Below, piece by piece: positions 9,074-20,445 of a DNA stretch of 38,884 nt (the first letter of the stretch is position 1; each line of letters opens with the position of its first letter). The DNA is from Bacteroidales bacterium. GTDB taxonomy: Bacteria > Bacteroidota > Bacteroidia > Bacteroidales > VadinHA17. Below the pieces are notes generated by a model. The model was not told where the DNA came from. It ran no database searches and saw only the letters and a list, made by a program, of their open reading frames with translations. The stretch is from positions 1 through 38,884 of the forward strand of contig JALOMO010000015.1 of the NCBI GenBank assembly GCA_025455395.1, read 5' to 3'. The position numbers were made by a program, and so were the translations under genes.

Positions 9074-10900
9074 ATGAAGATACCTTTAAGGAGTTCAATT
9101 ACCACCACCGGCAGAAACATGGCCGGAGCAAGAAGCCTCTGGCGTGCCAATGGAATGAAGGAGGATCAGTTTGGAAAACCTCTGATTGCAGTTGTTAATT
9201 CCTTTTCTCAGTTCGTACCCGGACATGTACACCTGCATGATGCTGGCCAGTTAATTAAGAGAGAGATCACCAAACAAGGATTCTTTGCTGCTGAATTCAA
9301 TACAATAGCTATTGATGACGGCATTGCCATGGGGCACGAAGGGATGCTCTACTCGCTTCCCTCCAGGGAACTAATAGCCGACAGCGTGGAGTATGTGTGT
9401 AATGCACATCGTGCCGATGCAATGATCTGTATCAGTAACTGTGATAAGATCACTCCCGGAATGATGATGGCCGCCATGAGACTCAACATTCCGACAGTGT
9501 TTATTTCCGGAGGCCCCATGGAGGCAGGGAGAATTGCCAACAGGGAGCTTGATCTCATTGACGCCATGGTGGCTGCTGCTGATAATTCAGTCTCTGATGA
9601 AAAACTTAAAGAGATCGAAATGGCAGCCTGCCCGACATGCGGCTCCTGCTCCGGGATGTTTACCGCAAACTCAATGAACTGCCTTGCTGAAGCACTTGGT
9701 CTTGCCCTGCCGGGTAACGGAACAGTGCTTGCTACACATCGGAATCGTCTCAGACTGATGGAAAATGCAGCTCACATGATTGTTGATCTGTCAAGAAGAT
9801 ACTACTACGAGGGGGATGAAACTGCTCTCCCCCGTAATATTGCCACCAGAAGTGCCTTTATGAATGCAATGTCACTTGACATTGCAATGGGCGGTTCAAC
9901 CAATACTGTTCTTCACCTTCTGGCAATCGCCCGGGAAGCAGAAGTAGATTTCACAATGAAGGATATTGATGAGTTGTCTCGGATAATTCCAAATATATGC
10001 AAGGTAGCCCCAAGCTCACATTATCACATCCAGGATGTTAACCGTGCCGGAGGAATTATTGCAATTATGGGGGAATTATCACGTAAAGGTCTTATTGATG
10101 GCTCTGTATGCAGGGTTGATTACTCATCTCTTACTGAAGCGATCGCCCGATGGGATATCTTAAGTAAATCAGCACTCCCTGAAGCTTCTGTATTGTTCAG
10201 GAGCGCCCCTGGAGGTGAGAGAAACCTTGAAATGGGTTCACAGGAAAAATATTATGACGAACCCGATACAGACAGGGTCAAAGGCTGCATAAGAAGTATT
10301 GATCACCCCTACAACAGGGATGGTGGCCTGGCGGTGCTGTATGGTAATATTGCAGTGGACGGGTGCATTGTCAAAACAGCAGGTATTGACCCATCTCTCT
10401 ATACATTTTCAGGACCTGCAGTCGTCTTTGAATCGCAGGAAGAAGCGGTTGAGGGAATACTAAACGGAAGAGTAAAGCAAGGCAATGCTGTAATAATAAG
10501 ATACGAGGGGCCTAAGGGAGGACCCGGCATGCAGGAGATGCTCTACCCCACCTCCTACCTGAAATCAAAAGGGCTTGATAAAGACTGTGCCCTCATAACC
10601 GATGGTCGCTTTTCCGGAGGCACATCAGGCCTTTCAGTCGGGCATGCCTCCCCTGAGGCTGCTGCCGGAGGACTACTGGCATTGGTACAGGACGGAGATT
10701 TAGTCGAGATCAGTATTCCGGACAGGTCCATAAATGTCCTGGTTAAGGAAGAAGAAATTGAAAATAGAAGATCGGCTGAAAACAAAAGAGGAATAATGGC
10801 TTACAAACCAAAAATAAGGAGAAGAGTTATCTCAGGTGCCCTGAGGGCATATGCTGCCAACGTAAGCTCAGCTGATAAGGGTGCCATACGAATAATCTAA
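9074..10900 (+). CDS. ilvD: Dihydroxy-acid dehydratase
   Basis: 608 aa: [80 protein letters not shown]. Confidence 0.96.
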   Translation: MKIPLRSSITTTGRNMAGARSLWRANGMKEDQFGKPLIAVVNSFSQFVPGHVHLHDAGQLIKREITKQGFFAAEFNTIAIDDGIAMGHEGMLYSLPSRELIADSVEYVCNAHRADAMICISNCDKITPGMMMAAMRLNIPTVFISGGPMEAGRIANRELDLIDAMVAAADNSVSDEKLKEIEMAACPTCGSCSGMFTANSMNCLAEALGLALPGNGTVLATHRNRLRLMENAAHMIVDLSRRYYYEGDETALPRNIATRSAFMNAMSLDIAMGGSTNTVLHLLAIAREAEVDFTMKDIDELSRIIPNICKVAPSSHYHIQDVNRAGGIIAIMGELSRKGLIDGSVCRVDYSSLTEAIARWDILSKSALPEASVLFRSAPGGERNLEMGSQEKYYDEPDTDRVKGCIRSIDHPYNRDGGLAVLYGNIAVDGCIVKTAGIDPSLYTFSGPAVVFESQEEAVEGILNGRVKQGNAVIIRYEGPKGGPGMQEMLYPTSYLKSKGLDKDCALITDGRFSGGTSGLSVGHASPEAAAGGLLALVQDGDLVEISIPDRSINVLVKEEEIENRRSAENKRGIMAYKPKIRRRVISGALRAYAANVSSADKGAIRII

Positions 10901-10911
10901 GATTTCAGGGA

Positions 10912-12642
10912 ATGAAGGAAAATAACAACAAGAACCACAACGGAAACGGGCAGGGTGAGATTTCAGGAGCCGAGGCAGTAATTAATATACTTATCGCCGA
11001 GGGAGTGGATACAATCTTTGGCTACCCCGGCGGGGCCATAATGCCAATCTATGACAACCTTATGAATGTGGAGGACAAAATAACCCACGTTCTTACAAGG
11101 CATGAACAAGGTGCTGCACACGCCGCCCAGGGATATGCCATGGTGACTGGTAAACCCGGAGTATGCCTTGCTACTTCCGGCCCAGGTGCCACCAACCTGG
11201 TTACCGGTATTGCCAATGCATACCTCGATTCTGTTCCTGTGGTGTTCATAACGGCCCAGGTGGTATCGACACTGATAGGAACAGATGCATTCCAGGAAAC
11301 TGACATAATTGGTGTGTCAATGCCTGTAACAAAGTGGAACTGCCAGGTCAAGAGTGCGGATGAAATACCGGAAGCACTGTCGAAGGCTTTCTATATTGCC
11401 ACCACCGGACGTCCAGGACCTGTCCTGATTGATATTACCAAAGATGCGCAGATTCAGAAACTAAACTTCATCTACAGCAAATGCGATTACATAAGAAGTT
11501 ATAATCCCCATATTCCTCTTCATATGAAGGAGATCGAATCGGCAGCAATACTTATCAATCATGCATCCCGCCCGATGATCATTGCCGGCCACGGTGTTCT
11601 TATCTCCCATGCAGAAGAGGAGCTTTTGAAATTTGCAGAGAAGACAGGTATCCCGGTTGCCCTGACCCTGCTCGGGCTCTCAGCCTTTCCTTCATCTCAC
11701 AGGTTATATGCCGGATACCTTGGTATGCATGGCAATTATGCCCCTAATGTTCTGACTAACCAGGCTGACCTGTTGATAGCAATAGGTATGAGGTTTGATG
11801 ACCGTGTCACAGGCAACCTTAAGAAGTATGCGCCCGATGCCAGTGTAATTCATATCGATATTGATGCTGCTGAAATCAATAAAAATGTCAGGGTTGATGT
11901 GGCAATAAACAATGATGCTAAAGAGGCACTTTATAATCTTATCCCGCTGGTAAATCAGAATTCTTATGAGAAATGGATAAGAGAATTCAGGATATACGAC
12001 AAAACTGAATTTGACACAGTTATAAAGAAGGACATAAAACCTGAATCGGGTGAAATAAAGATGGGCGAGGTCGTAAAAATGATCTCTGACCTGACGAAAG
12101 GAGATGCGGTCATAGTGACCGATGTGGGCCAGAACCAGATGGTAACAGCCAGGTATTACAGATTCTCAGAACCCAATACTCTGGTAACATCAGGAGGTCT
12201 TGGGACCATGGGCTTCGGACTTCCGGCATCAGTCGGGGCAAGGCTGGGCTCCCATAAAAAGAATGTAATCACCTTTTTGGGAGACGGAGGCTTCCAGATG
12301 ACAATCCAGGAGCTTGGTACCATAATGCAATATAATATCGGCGTTAAGATCGTCATCCTGAATAACAGCTACCTGGGCATGGTAAGACAATGGCAGGATA
12401 TGTTCTTCAGCAAAAGATACGCATCCACAGAGATGGTTAACCCCGATTTTGTTGCTATTGCCGCTGCCTACCGGATACCCGCAAAGAAAGTATCTGAAAG
12501 AGCTGACCTCGAATCTTCAATAAAGGAGATGCTGGCAACTGACGGACCATATCTTCTGGAGGTAACCGTTGAAAAAGAAACTAATGTGATGCCAATGGTT
12601 CAACCCGGAGCATCAGTATCAGAAATCAAGTTAACACACTAA
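10912..12642 (+). CDS. ilvB: Acetolactate synthase large subunit
   Basis: ThDP enzyme: FGYPGGAIMPIYDNL, RHEQGAAHAAQGYA, ATSGPGATNLVTGIANAYLDSVP, FLGDGGFQMTIQEL. Confidence 0.96.
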   Translation: MKENNNKNHNGNGQGEISGAEAVINILIAEGVDTIFGYPGGAIMPIYDNLMNVEDKITHVLTRHEQGAAHAAQGYAMVTGKPGVCLATSGPGATNLVTGIANAYLDSVPVVFITAQVVSTLIGTDAFQETDIIGVSMPVTKWNCQVKSADEIPEALSKAFYIATTGRPGPVLIDITKDAQIQKLNFIYSKCDYIRSYNPHIPLHMKEIESAAILINHASRPMIIAGHGVLISHAEEELLKFAEKTGIPVALTLLGLSAFPSSHRLYAGYLGMHGNYAPNVLTNQADLLIAIGMRFDDRVTGNLKKYAPDASVIHIDIDAAEINKNVRVDVAINNDAKEALYNLIPLVNQNSYEKWIREFRIYDKTEFDTVIKKDIKPESGEIKMGEVVKMISDLTKGDAVIVTDVGQNQMVTARYYRFSEPNTLVTSGGLGTMGFGLPASVGARLGSHKKNVITFLGDGGFQMTIQELGTIMQYNIGVKIVILNNSYLGMVRQWQDMFFSKRYASTEMVNPDFVAIAAAYRIPAKKVSERADLESSIKEMLATDGPYLLEVTVEKETNVMPMVQPGASVSEIKLTH

Positions 12643-12652
12643 TTATTAAGCT

Positions 12653-13213
12653 ATGAATCAGGAGTATACATTATCAGTATTTTCTGAAGACCACATCGGT
12701 ATTCTTAACCAGATAACTATTATCCTAACCAGGAGACAAATAAATATTGATAGCATAACAGCCTCTGAGTCAGCTGTAAAGGGGGTTCATCTTATAACGA
12801 TTGTTGTCAGGACCACTCCTGAAATGGTACAGAAGGTAGTCAGGCAGATGGAAAAGGTTATCGATGTACTGAAAGTATTTGCCCACACATCGGAAGAGAT
12901 AGTATATCAGGAAATAGCCCTGTTCAAGGTTTCGACCAAGGTAATGATGTCAGGAACTATTACTGATCAGGTTGTAAGGTACCATAACGGCAGACTTGTT
13001 GAGGTAACGCCTGAATACATGGTGATAGAAAAAACCGGACATAAGGATGAGATAATCGAACTGCTTCATTTCCTGGAGAAGCATGGAATATTACAGTTTG
13101 TCAGGTCAGGAAGGGTTGCCATCACGAGGCAGGTCAAAGAGCTAAACACCTATCTGAAAGAGATGGATTCAGCCACAAGATCAAAGATTCCGGAATCAAC
13201 AATATATAATTAA
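12653..13213 (+). CDS. ilvN: Acetolactate synthase small (regulatory) subunit
   Basis: N-terminal ACT domain YTLSVFSEDHIGILNQITIILTRRQINIDSITAS, 186 aa, directly after ilvB. Confidence 0.92.
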   Translation: MNQEYTLSVFSEDHIGILNQITIILTRRQINIDSITASESAVKGVHLITIVVRTTPEMVQKVVRQMEKVIDVLKVFAHTSEEIVYQEIALFKVSTKVMMSGTITDQVVRYHNGRLVEVTPEYMVIEKTGHKDEIIELLHFLEKHGILQFVRSGRVAITRQVKELNTYLKEMDSATRSKIPESTIYN

Positions 13214-13243
13214 AGTAAACAATAGAAACCAATACAAACAATC

Positions 13244-14296
13244 ATGGCAAAGATCAATTTCGGCGGAGTAGTTGAAGATGTTGTTACCAGGGAAGAATTT
13301 CCTGTTGAGAAGGCACTTGGAGTACTTAAAAATGAGACCATAGCTATTATTGGCTACGGGGTACAGGGGCCTGCACAGGCATTGAACCTGAAGGATAACG
13401 GTTTTAACCTGATAGTAGGACAGGCACCAGAGTTCATTAAGGACTGGGAGCGGGCTGTTGCTGACGGATTCATCCCCGGAGTAACACTCTTCCCCGTTGA
13501 GGATGCCGTAAAGAAAGCTACTGTTATTCAATATCTTGTTTCTGATGCGGCACAACGTATCCTGTGGCCCGCGGTGAAAAACTGTCTGAAGAAAGGTGAC
13601 GCACTCTATTTTTCACATGGCTTCTCCATAACATATAAGGAGCATACCGGTGTCATACCACCTGAATATGTCGATGTAATTCTTTGTGCTCCCAAGGGAT
13701 CCGGGACCAGCGTCCGACGTAACTTCCTGGCAGGTGCCGGCATCAATTCAAGCTTCTCTGTTTTTCAGGATTATACTGGAAGGGCTACCGAAAGGGTTCT
13801 TGCCCTCGGAATCGGTATCGGTTCGGGTTATCTTTTCCCTACTACCTTCGAAAATGAAGTCTACAGCGACCTCACCGGCGAACGGGGTGTACTGATGGGA
13901 GCCCTGGCAGGAATAATGGATGCACAGTATCAGGTGCTGAGAGATAATGGGCACAGCCCCTCTGAGGCCTTCAACGAGACTGTTGAAGAGCTTACACAAA
14001 GCCTGATACGGCTTGTTGATGAAAACGGTATGGACTGGATGTACGCAAACTGCAGCGCTACTGCACAGAGAGGTGCTCTCGACTGGAGACCGCAGTTCAG
14101 AGATGCAACACTTCCCGTATTTAAGGAATTATACAGGAGGGTAAAATCAGGTGAGGAATGTGTCAGAGTCCTGCAATCAACGGGTACATCAGATTACAGG
14201 GAACTGCTTGAAGCTGAATTAAGTGAATTAAGAAATTCGGAATTATGGAGTGCCGGTGCTGCAGTGAGAAAGTTAAGACCAGGCAACAAGAAATAA
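13244..14296 (+). CDS. ilvC: Ketol-acid reductoisomerase
   Basis: IAIIGYGVQGPAQALNLKDNG, CAPKGSGTSVRRNF, ENEVYSDLTGERGVLMG, NCSATAQRGALDW. Confidence 0.95.
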   Translation: MAKINFGGVVEDVVTREEFPVEKALGVLKNETIAIIGYGVQGPAQALNLKDNGFNLIVGQAPEFIKDWERAVADGFIPGVTLFPVEDAVKKATVIQYLVSDAAQRILWPAVKNCLKKGDALYFSHGFSITYKEHTGVIPPEYVDVILCAPKGSGTSVRRNFLAGAGINSSFSVFQDYTGRATERVLALGIGIGSGYLFPTTFENEVYSDLTGERGVLMGALAGIMDAQYQVLRDNGHSPSEAFNETVEELTQSLIRLVDENGMDWMYANCSATAQRGALDWRPQFRDATLPVFKELYRRVKSGEECVRVLQSTGTSDYRELLEAELSELRNSELWSAGAAVRKLRPGNKK

Positions 14297-14305
14297 AAGG
14301 ACATC

Positions 14306-15799
14306 ATGGAAGAGAAGATAATAATTTTCGATACCACTCTCCGGGACGGGGAACAGGTTCCCGGCTGCCAGTTGAACACGATTGAAAAGATTGAAGTGGC
14401 AGAGGCTCTTGAAGCTTTGGGTGTTGACATCATTGAAGCAGGCTTCCCGATATCCAGCCCGGGTGATTTTGCATCGGTGGTTGAGATATCAAAGGCTGTT
14501 TCTGAGCCCGTAATCTGTGCATTGACAAGAGCGGTAAAACAGGATATCGAAGTAGCAGCAGATGCCCTTAAATTTGCAAAACGTAAGAGGATACACACCG
14601 GTATCGGAACCTCACCTTACCATATCGAACATAAGATCAGGGCCACACCTGAGGAGGTGCTCAGGAGGGCTGTTGACGCAGTGAAGTATGCAAAAAAGTT
14701 TGTGGAAGATGTTGAGTTCTATGCCGAAGATGCAGGCAGATCAGATAACGTTTATCTGGCCAGGGTCATTGAAGCTGTAATAAAGGCAGGTGCCACAGTG
14801 GTGAATATTCCTGATACAACCGGCTATTGTCTTCCTGAACAGTACGGCGAAAAGATCAGGTACCTGCATGAAAATGTTAAGGGCATTGATAAGGTGATCA
14901 TATCCACTCATTGCCATAACGACCTGGGGATGGCCACCGCAAACACGATGATGGGTATAATCAATGGTGCAAGACAGGTTGAGGTTACGCTTAACGGGAT
15001 AGGTGAAAGAGCAGGTAATACCTCTCTTGAAGAGATCGTCATGATTCTTAAAAGCCATAAGTCACTGAACCTCACAACTAACATAAACAGCAAGCTGATT
15101 TATAACACCAGCAGACTTGTCTCAACTCTCATGAATATGCCGGTTCAACCCAACAAGGCTATCGTGGGCAGAAATGCATTTGCCCATTCATCAGGAATCC
15201 ACCAGGATGGGGTGCTCAAGAACAGGGAAAACTATGAGATCATTGACCCGGTTGAGGTGGGAATTAAGGAGTCATCGCTGATACTTACTGCAAGAAGTGG
15301 CAGGGCTGCATTAAATCACCGCCTTGAAAGCCTGGGCTTTCAGTATAGTAAGGATGACCTTGATGAGATTTACCATAAGTTTCTTCAACTTGCAGATAAA
15401 AAGAAGAATATTGATGACGATGACATACGGATTCTGACAGGTCAGGTCTTCAAGGAGGAAAAACCATTAAAGCTTGAACTCCTGCAGGTTACATGCGGCA
15501 AGAGCACTTTCCCGGTGGCAACTGTCGGCCTTAGAATCAATGGTGAAGTACACACATCCACCGCATCGGGCAACGGCCCCATTGATGCCTCATTCACTGC
15601 CGTCAAGCAACTTATTAAAAAGACAATAGTCCTGGAAGAATTCCTCATTCAGGCTATTACAAAGGGCAGCGACGATCTTGGCAAAGTGCATGTTCAGGTA
15701 GATTATGAAGGAAGAATCTATTATGGATTCTCAGCCAATACTGATATCGTTACGGCATCAGTAGAGGCCTTGATTGATGCAATCTCAAAGATAAAATGA
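14306..15799 (+). CDS. leuA: 2-isopropylmalate synthase
   Basis: [87 protein letters not shown]-terminal LeuA dimer domain. Confidence 0.94.
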   Translation: MEEKIIIFDTTLRDGEQVPGCQLNTIEKIEVAEALEALGVDIIEAGFPISSPGDFASVVEISKAVSEPVICALTRAVKQDIEVAADALKFAKRKRIHTGIGTSPYHIEHKIRATPEEVLRRAVDAVKYAKKFVEDVEFYAEDAGRSDNVYLARVIEAVIKAGATVVNIPDTTGYCLPEQYGEKIRYLHENVKGIDKVIISTHCHNDLGMATANTMMGIINGARQVEVTLNGIGERAGNTSLEEIVMILKSHKSLNLTTNINSKLIYNTSRLVSTLMNMPVQPNKAIVGRNAFAHSSGIHQDGVLKNRENYEIIDPVEVGIKESSLILTARSGRAALNHRLESLGFQYSKDDLDEIYHKFLQLADKKKNIDDDDIRILTGQVFKEEKPLKLELLQVTCGKSTFPVATVGLRINGEVHTSTASGNGPIDASFTAVKQLIKKTIVLEEFLIQAITKGSDDLGKVHVQVDYEGRIYYGFSANTDIVTASVEALIDAISKIK

Positions 15800-17193
15800 A
15801 TCAAAAAACACTTTTCGACAAGATTTGGGATGCCCACAGGGTTCATTCAATTGATGATGGCCCTGATGTATTGTATATTGACAGGCACTATATTCATGAG
15901 GTAACAAGCCCTCAGGCCTTCAGGGGATTAGAAGAAAGGGGGATAACTGTCTTCAGGCCCTCCCTGACGCTTGCAACGGCCGATCATAACACGCCGACGA
16001 TAGATCAGCATCTTCCGATCAAGGAGGAATTGTCAAGGATACAAGTTGATAAGCTAAAAGAGAACTGTTCCAGGCATGGTATTGAATTATTCGGGCTGGG
16101 GCATAATAATAACGGGATAGTACATGTAATTGGGCCTGAGCTTGGATACACGAGACCGGGGATGACAATAGTATGTGGTGACAGTCATACCTCAACCCAT
16201 GGTGCTTTCGGCACAGTGGCATTCGGGATTGGAACGAGTGAGGTGGAGATGGTACTTGCAACCCAGTGCATTCTTCAGACCCGGCCCAAAACAATGAGGA
16301 TTACTGTTGATGGGGCACTGGGTAAAGCAGTTACATCGAAGGATATAATAATGCATATCATTGCACTCCTTTCTACTGGCGGAGCTACCGGATATTTTGT
16401 TGAGTACAGCGGCCCGGCCATAATGGCTCTCAGCATGGAGTCGAGGATGACAATATGTAACATGAGTATAGAGATGGGAGCAAGAGGCGGCCTCATTGCA
16501 CCTGATGAAACCACATTCTCTTATCTGAAAAACACTAAATACTATTCAGTAAACAGTGAATTTGAAAATGATCTGAAAAAATGGAAAGATCTCATTACTG
16601 ATTCGGGGGCTTCATTTGATAAAGAGATAACCATCTCTGCGGAATCTGTCAGGCCAATGATTTCATATGGTACCAATCCGGGCATGGCGGTGGCAATCGA
16701 ATCATCTATTCCTGAGACAGAAGGTATGAACAATCATGATGAGGAAAATTATGTTAAGGCACTTTCATACATGGGGTTCCGTCCCGGTATGAAACTGGAA
16801 GGTCACCCGGTTGATTATGTCTTTCTCGGAAGCTGTACAAACGGAAGAATTGAAGACTTCAGGGCCTTTGCTTCTGTTGTAAAGGGAAGGAAGAAGGCAG
16901 ATAATGTAACGGCACTCCTGGTGCCCGGGTCAAAGCTTGTTGAAGAACAGGTTAAAAAGGAAGGGCTGCTTAGAATACTTCATGATGCCGGTTTTGAATT
17001 GAGGCAGCCAGGCTGCTCATCGTGCCTTGCTATGAACGAGGATAAAATACCTGCCGGGAGATATGCTGTTTCGACCTCTAACCGGAACTTTGAGGGAAGG
17101 CAGGGCCCGGGAGCAAGGACTTTGCTTGCCAGCCCGCTGACGGCTGCTGCATCAGCAGTCACAGGCAGGATAACCGATCCGCGAACACTATAG
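15796..17193 (+). CDS. leuC: 3-isopropylmalate dehydratase large subunit
   Basis: [76 protein letters not shown]. Confidence 0.96.
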   Translation: MNQKTLFDKIWDAHRVHSIDDGPDVLYIDRHYIHEVTSPQAFRGLEERGITVFRPSLTLATADHNTPTIDQHLPIKEELSRIQVDKLKENCSRHGIELFGLGHNNNGIVHVIGPELGYTRPGMTIVCGDSHTSTHGAFGTVAFGIGTSEVEMVLATQCILQTRPKTMRITVDGALGKAVTSKDIIMHIIALLSTGGATGYFVEYSGPAIMALSMESRMTICNMSIEMGARGGLIAPDETTFSYLKNTKYYSVNSEFENDLKKWKDLITDSGASFDKEITISAESVRPMISYGTNPGMAVAIESSIPETEGMNNHDEENYVKALSYMGFRPGMKLEGHPVDYVFLGSCTNGRIEDFRAFASVVKGRKKADNVTALLVPGSKLVEEQVKKEGLLRILHDAGFELRQPGCSSCLAMNEDKIPAGRYAVSTSNRNFEGRQGPGARTLLASPLTAAASAVTGRITDPRTL

Positions 17194-17208
17194 AAGAACC
17201 GTAAAGAA

Positions 17209-17811
17209 ATGGCAAAAGAAAAACTCAACCTGCTTGAATCGACATGCGTGCCTCTCCCTGTCGAAAATGTCGACACAGACCAGATCATCCCGGCCAGGTT
17301 CCTGAGCTCAACATCAAGAGAAGGTTTTGGCGATAATCTATTCCGCGACTGGAGATTTGACCATGAGGGAAGACCACTTGAGGGATTTATCCTGAACAAT
17401 AAGAAATATAGCGGTAAAATCCTGGTTGCGGGTAAAAACTTCGGATGCGGATCAAGCCGCGAACATGCCGTGTGGGCCGTTTACGATTACGGGTTCAGGG
17501 TGGTGATATCAAGCTTCTTTGCTGATATCTTCCGGAACAACGCCCTTAATAACGGCTTGCTTCCATTGATATTACCTGAACATGAGGTGCAAAACCTCAT
17601 GACTCTCGTTACCGCAGCGCCCGAAACAACCGTAAAGATTAATGTAATGGAGCGAAAGATTGAGATCCCTTCATCAGGAAAGTCTTTCACCTTTGAAATT
17701 AATCCCTACAAACAGGAATGTCTCATATATGGTCTTGATGACATTGATTATCTCATAAATATGAGAGGCAGAATATCAGACTTTGAAAAGAAAAGAGGAG
17801 GATTAAGATGA
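17209..17811 (+). CDS. leuD: 3-isopropylmalate dehydratase small subunit
   Basis: VENVDTDQIIPARFLSSTSREGFGDNLFRDWRF, GKNFGCGSSREHAVWAV. Confidence 0.96.
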   Translation: MAKEKLNLLESTCVPLPVENVDTDQIIPARFLSSTSREGFGDNLFRDWRFDHEGRPLEGFILNNKKYSGKILVAGKNFGCGSSREHAVWAVYDYGFRVVISSFFADIFRNNALNNGLLPLILPEHEVQNLMTLVTAAPETTVKINVMERKIEIPSSGKSFTFEINPYKQECLIYGLDDIDYLINMRGRISDFEKKRGGLR

Positions 17812-19370
17812 GGATTGAGATAATGGATACCACTCTTCGCGACGGTGAACAGACCCAGGGTGTTTCTTTTTCACCTGTTGAGAAGCTGCATATGGCTACC
17901 CTGCTCCTCAGGGAGCTAAAAGTCGACCGTCTCGAGGTAGCCTCGGCAAGAGTTTCCAGGGGAGAGTATGAGGCAGCATCTAAAATTGCAGAATGGGCAA
18001 GGAAGAATAACATGCTTGACAAAATCGAGGTGCTTGGATTTGTTGACGGAGAAGCCTCTCTTGACTGGATAGAGAATGCAGGGATCAGGGTGATCAATCT
18101 ACTCTGCAAAGGATCGAGGAGACATCTTGAGAAACAGTTGAGAAAAACCGCAGAGGAACATCTTTACGATATTAAATATGTTATTTCAAAGGCAGTCGAG
18201 CGAGAAATGACCGTGAATCTCTACTTCGAAGACTGGTCAAACGGAATGATCAACTCTGAAAGCTATGTCTACTTCATGCTCGATAACCTTAAAGATGAAC
18301 CGGTCACGAGATTCATGCTGCCTGATACCCTTGGTATCCTGAATCCTGATCAGACATCAGACTTCTGCAGAAGGTTAGTTGTTAAATACCCGTCACTCCA
18401 CTTTGATTTTCATGCACACAACGATTATGATCTTGCTGCCGCCAACGTATTCGCTGCATTAAAAGCAGGCGTCAAGGGTGTTCACACAACTGTCAACGGG
18501 CTTGGTGAAAGGGCCGGGAATGCTGCGCTGTCAAGTGTTATTGCAATAATAAAAGATCATACCGAATATGAGGCCGGGGTTGATGAAAGCGCAATAACCG
18601 GCGTCAGTAATGTTGTTGAATCTTACAGCGGTATCAGAATACCTGTTAATAAGCCTGTTATTGGTGAGAATGTATTTACCCAGACTTCAGGCATACATGC
18701 AGACGGCGATAACAAGGACAACCTATATTTCAACAGCCTGCTCCCGGAAAGATTCGGGAGAAAAAGAAAATATGCACTAGGCAAAATGTCAGGAAAGGCG
18801 ACAATAAAAAAGAATCTTGAAGAGTTCGGCCTTGAACTTGACCCGGAATCGCTGACTAAAGTCACCATGAGAGTTATTGAGCTTGGCGACAAGAAAGAGA
18901 ATGTAACGACAGAGGATCTCCCTTTCATTATAGCTGATGTGCTCGGTACAGAACGGATTAACTACAGGGTCTTCATCAGAAACTATTCGCTCTCCCTCTC
19001 GTACGGATTAAGGCCTTTTGCAAGTGTGAAGATTGAGATTGACGGCGCCCTCTATGAAGAAACTTCTTCCGGTGATGGTCAATATGATGCTTTCATGAAA
19101 GCTATAAGAAAAATATACGATAACAAAGGAAGGGAATTCCCGGTTTTGACAGACTATATTGTCACAATTCCACCCGGAGGAAAGACAGATGCACTAGTTG
19201 AAACAGTTATCTCGTGGAGCTACGGTAACATGAAATTCAGGACAAAAGGGCTGGACGCAGATCAGACTGAATCAGCTATAAAAGCAACTGAAAAAATGCT
19301 TAATATTATTGAGAACAAGGATGGCAGGAGCAAAGTCAACACTATAATTGAAGCTACAAATGAACTATAA
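17808..19370 (+). CDS. cimA: LeuA-like Claisen synthase, probable (R)-citramalate synthase
   Basis: [96 protein letters not shown]. It resembles the Leptospira citramalate synthase as I remember it and differs from the neighbouring leuA ([11 protein letters not shown]). Confidence 0.72.
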   Translation: MRIEIMDTTLRDGEQTQGVSFSPVEKLHMATLLLRELKVDRLEVASARVSRGEYEAASKIAEWARKNNMLDKIEVLGFVDGEASLDWIENAGIRVINLLCKGSRRHLEKQLRKTAEEHLYDIKYVISKAVEREMTVNLYFEDWSNGMINSESYVYFMLDNLKDEPVTRFMLPDTLGILNPDQTSDFCRRLVVKYPSLHFDFHAHNDYDLAAANVFAALKAGVKGVHTTVNGLGERAGNAALSSVIAIIKDHTEYEAGVDESAITGVSNVVESYSGIRIPVNKPVIGENVFTQTSGIHADGDNKDNLYFNSLLPERFGRKRKYALGKMSGKATIKKNLEEFGLELDPESLTKVTMRVIELGDKKENVTTEDLPFIIADVLGTERINYRVFIRNYSLSLSYGLRPFASVKIEIDGALYEETSSGDGQYDAFMKAIRKIYDNKGREFPVLTDYIVTIPPGGKTDALVETVISWSYGNMKFRTKGLDADQTESAIKATEKMLNIIENKDGRSKVNTIIEATNEL

Positions 19371-20427
19371 GATTGCAGTACTCCCCGGAGACGGAATTGG
19401 TCCTGAAATAATAGACCAGGCAATTAAGGCCCTCAATGCTGTCGCGGGCAAATTCAACCACTCATTTATATATGAATATGCCCTGGTGGGTGCAGTGGCA
19501 ATTGACAAAACGGGGTCTCCCCTTCCCGAAGAAACATTGTTGAAATGCAAGGCTTCTGATGCTGTACTGTTCGGCGCCATAGGAGATCCGAAATACGATG
19601 CCGACCCGAAAGCAACAGTCAGGCCTGAACAGGGGCTACTGGCAATGCGCAAAGAGCTTGGACTCTATGCAAACGTCAGACCGGTGACAACATTCCCATC
19701 ATTACTTGATAAATCACCACTCAGAAAAGAGATTGTCAGCGGGGTTGATATTCTGATGGTGAGAGAGCTGACCGGAGGGATCTACTTCGGGAAACCGCAG
19801 GGACGGTCTGAGGATGGTAAAACAGCGTATGATTCATGTGTTTACAGTAGATTTGAAATTGAACGTGTTGTCAGACTTGCCTGTGAATATGCCCTTAAAC
19901 GTAAAGGAAAGGTTACCGTCGTTGACAAGGCCAACGTACTGGCAACATCAAGACTGTGGCGTGAAACATCGAAAGAGATCGCTTCTGAATACCCCGGGAT
20001 AGAAATGGACTTTATGTTCGTCGACAATGCTGCCATGCAGCTGATCCAGAACCCACTAAGGTTTGATGTTATTGTCACAGAAAATATGTTCGGTGATATC
20101 CTTTCCGATGAAGCAAGCGTGATCACCGGGTCACTGGGTTTGCTCCCATCGGCATCCATCGGCCTCTCAACCTCGGTATTTGAGCCTATACACGGCTCTT
20201 ATCCCCAGGCGGCAGGAAAGAATATCGCCAATCCTCTCGGAACCATACTCTCTGCTGCAATGCTTCTCGAAACCGGACTAAATCTAACAAGGGAATCTCA
20301 TGCTGTCACAAAAGCAGCCATAAAGTCTCTTGAAGCCGGCATTGTTACAGAAGATATTGACAGAAGTAATCCCTGCTCTACCTCAATGGTTGGCGACCGG
20401 ATAGCAGAATATATTTTATCCACCTGA
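19360..20427 (+). CDS. leuB: 3-isopropylmalate dehydrogenase
   Basis: MNYKIAVLPGDGIGPEII, VRELTGGIYFGKPQGR, VTENMFGDILSDEASVITGSLGLLPSA. Start at the internal ATG 19360, overlapping the upstream stop. Confidence 0.95.
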   Translation: MNYKIAVLPGDGIGPEIIDQAIKALNAVAGKFNHSFIYEYALVGAVAIDKTGSPLPEETLLKCKASDAVLFGAIGDPKYDADPKATVRPEQGLLAMRKELGLYANVRPVTTFPSLLDKSPLRKEIVSGVDILMVRELTGGIYFGKPQGRSEDGKTAYDSCVYSRFEIERVVRLACEYALKRKGKVTVVDKANVLATSRLWRETSKEIASEYPGIEMDFMFVDNAAMQLIQNPLRFDVIVTENMFGDILSDEASVITGSLGLLPSASIGLSTSVFEPIHGSYPQAAGKNIANPLGTILSAAMLLETGLNLTRESHAVTKAAIKSLEAGIVTEDIDRSNPCSTSMVGDRIAEYILST

Positions 20428-20445
20428 TTAACCGAAACAAATTAT

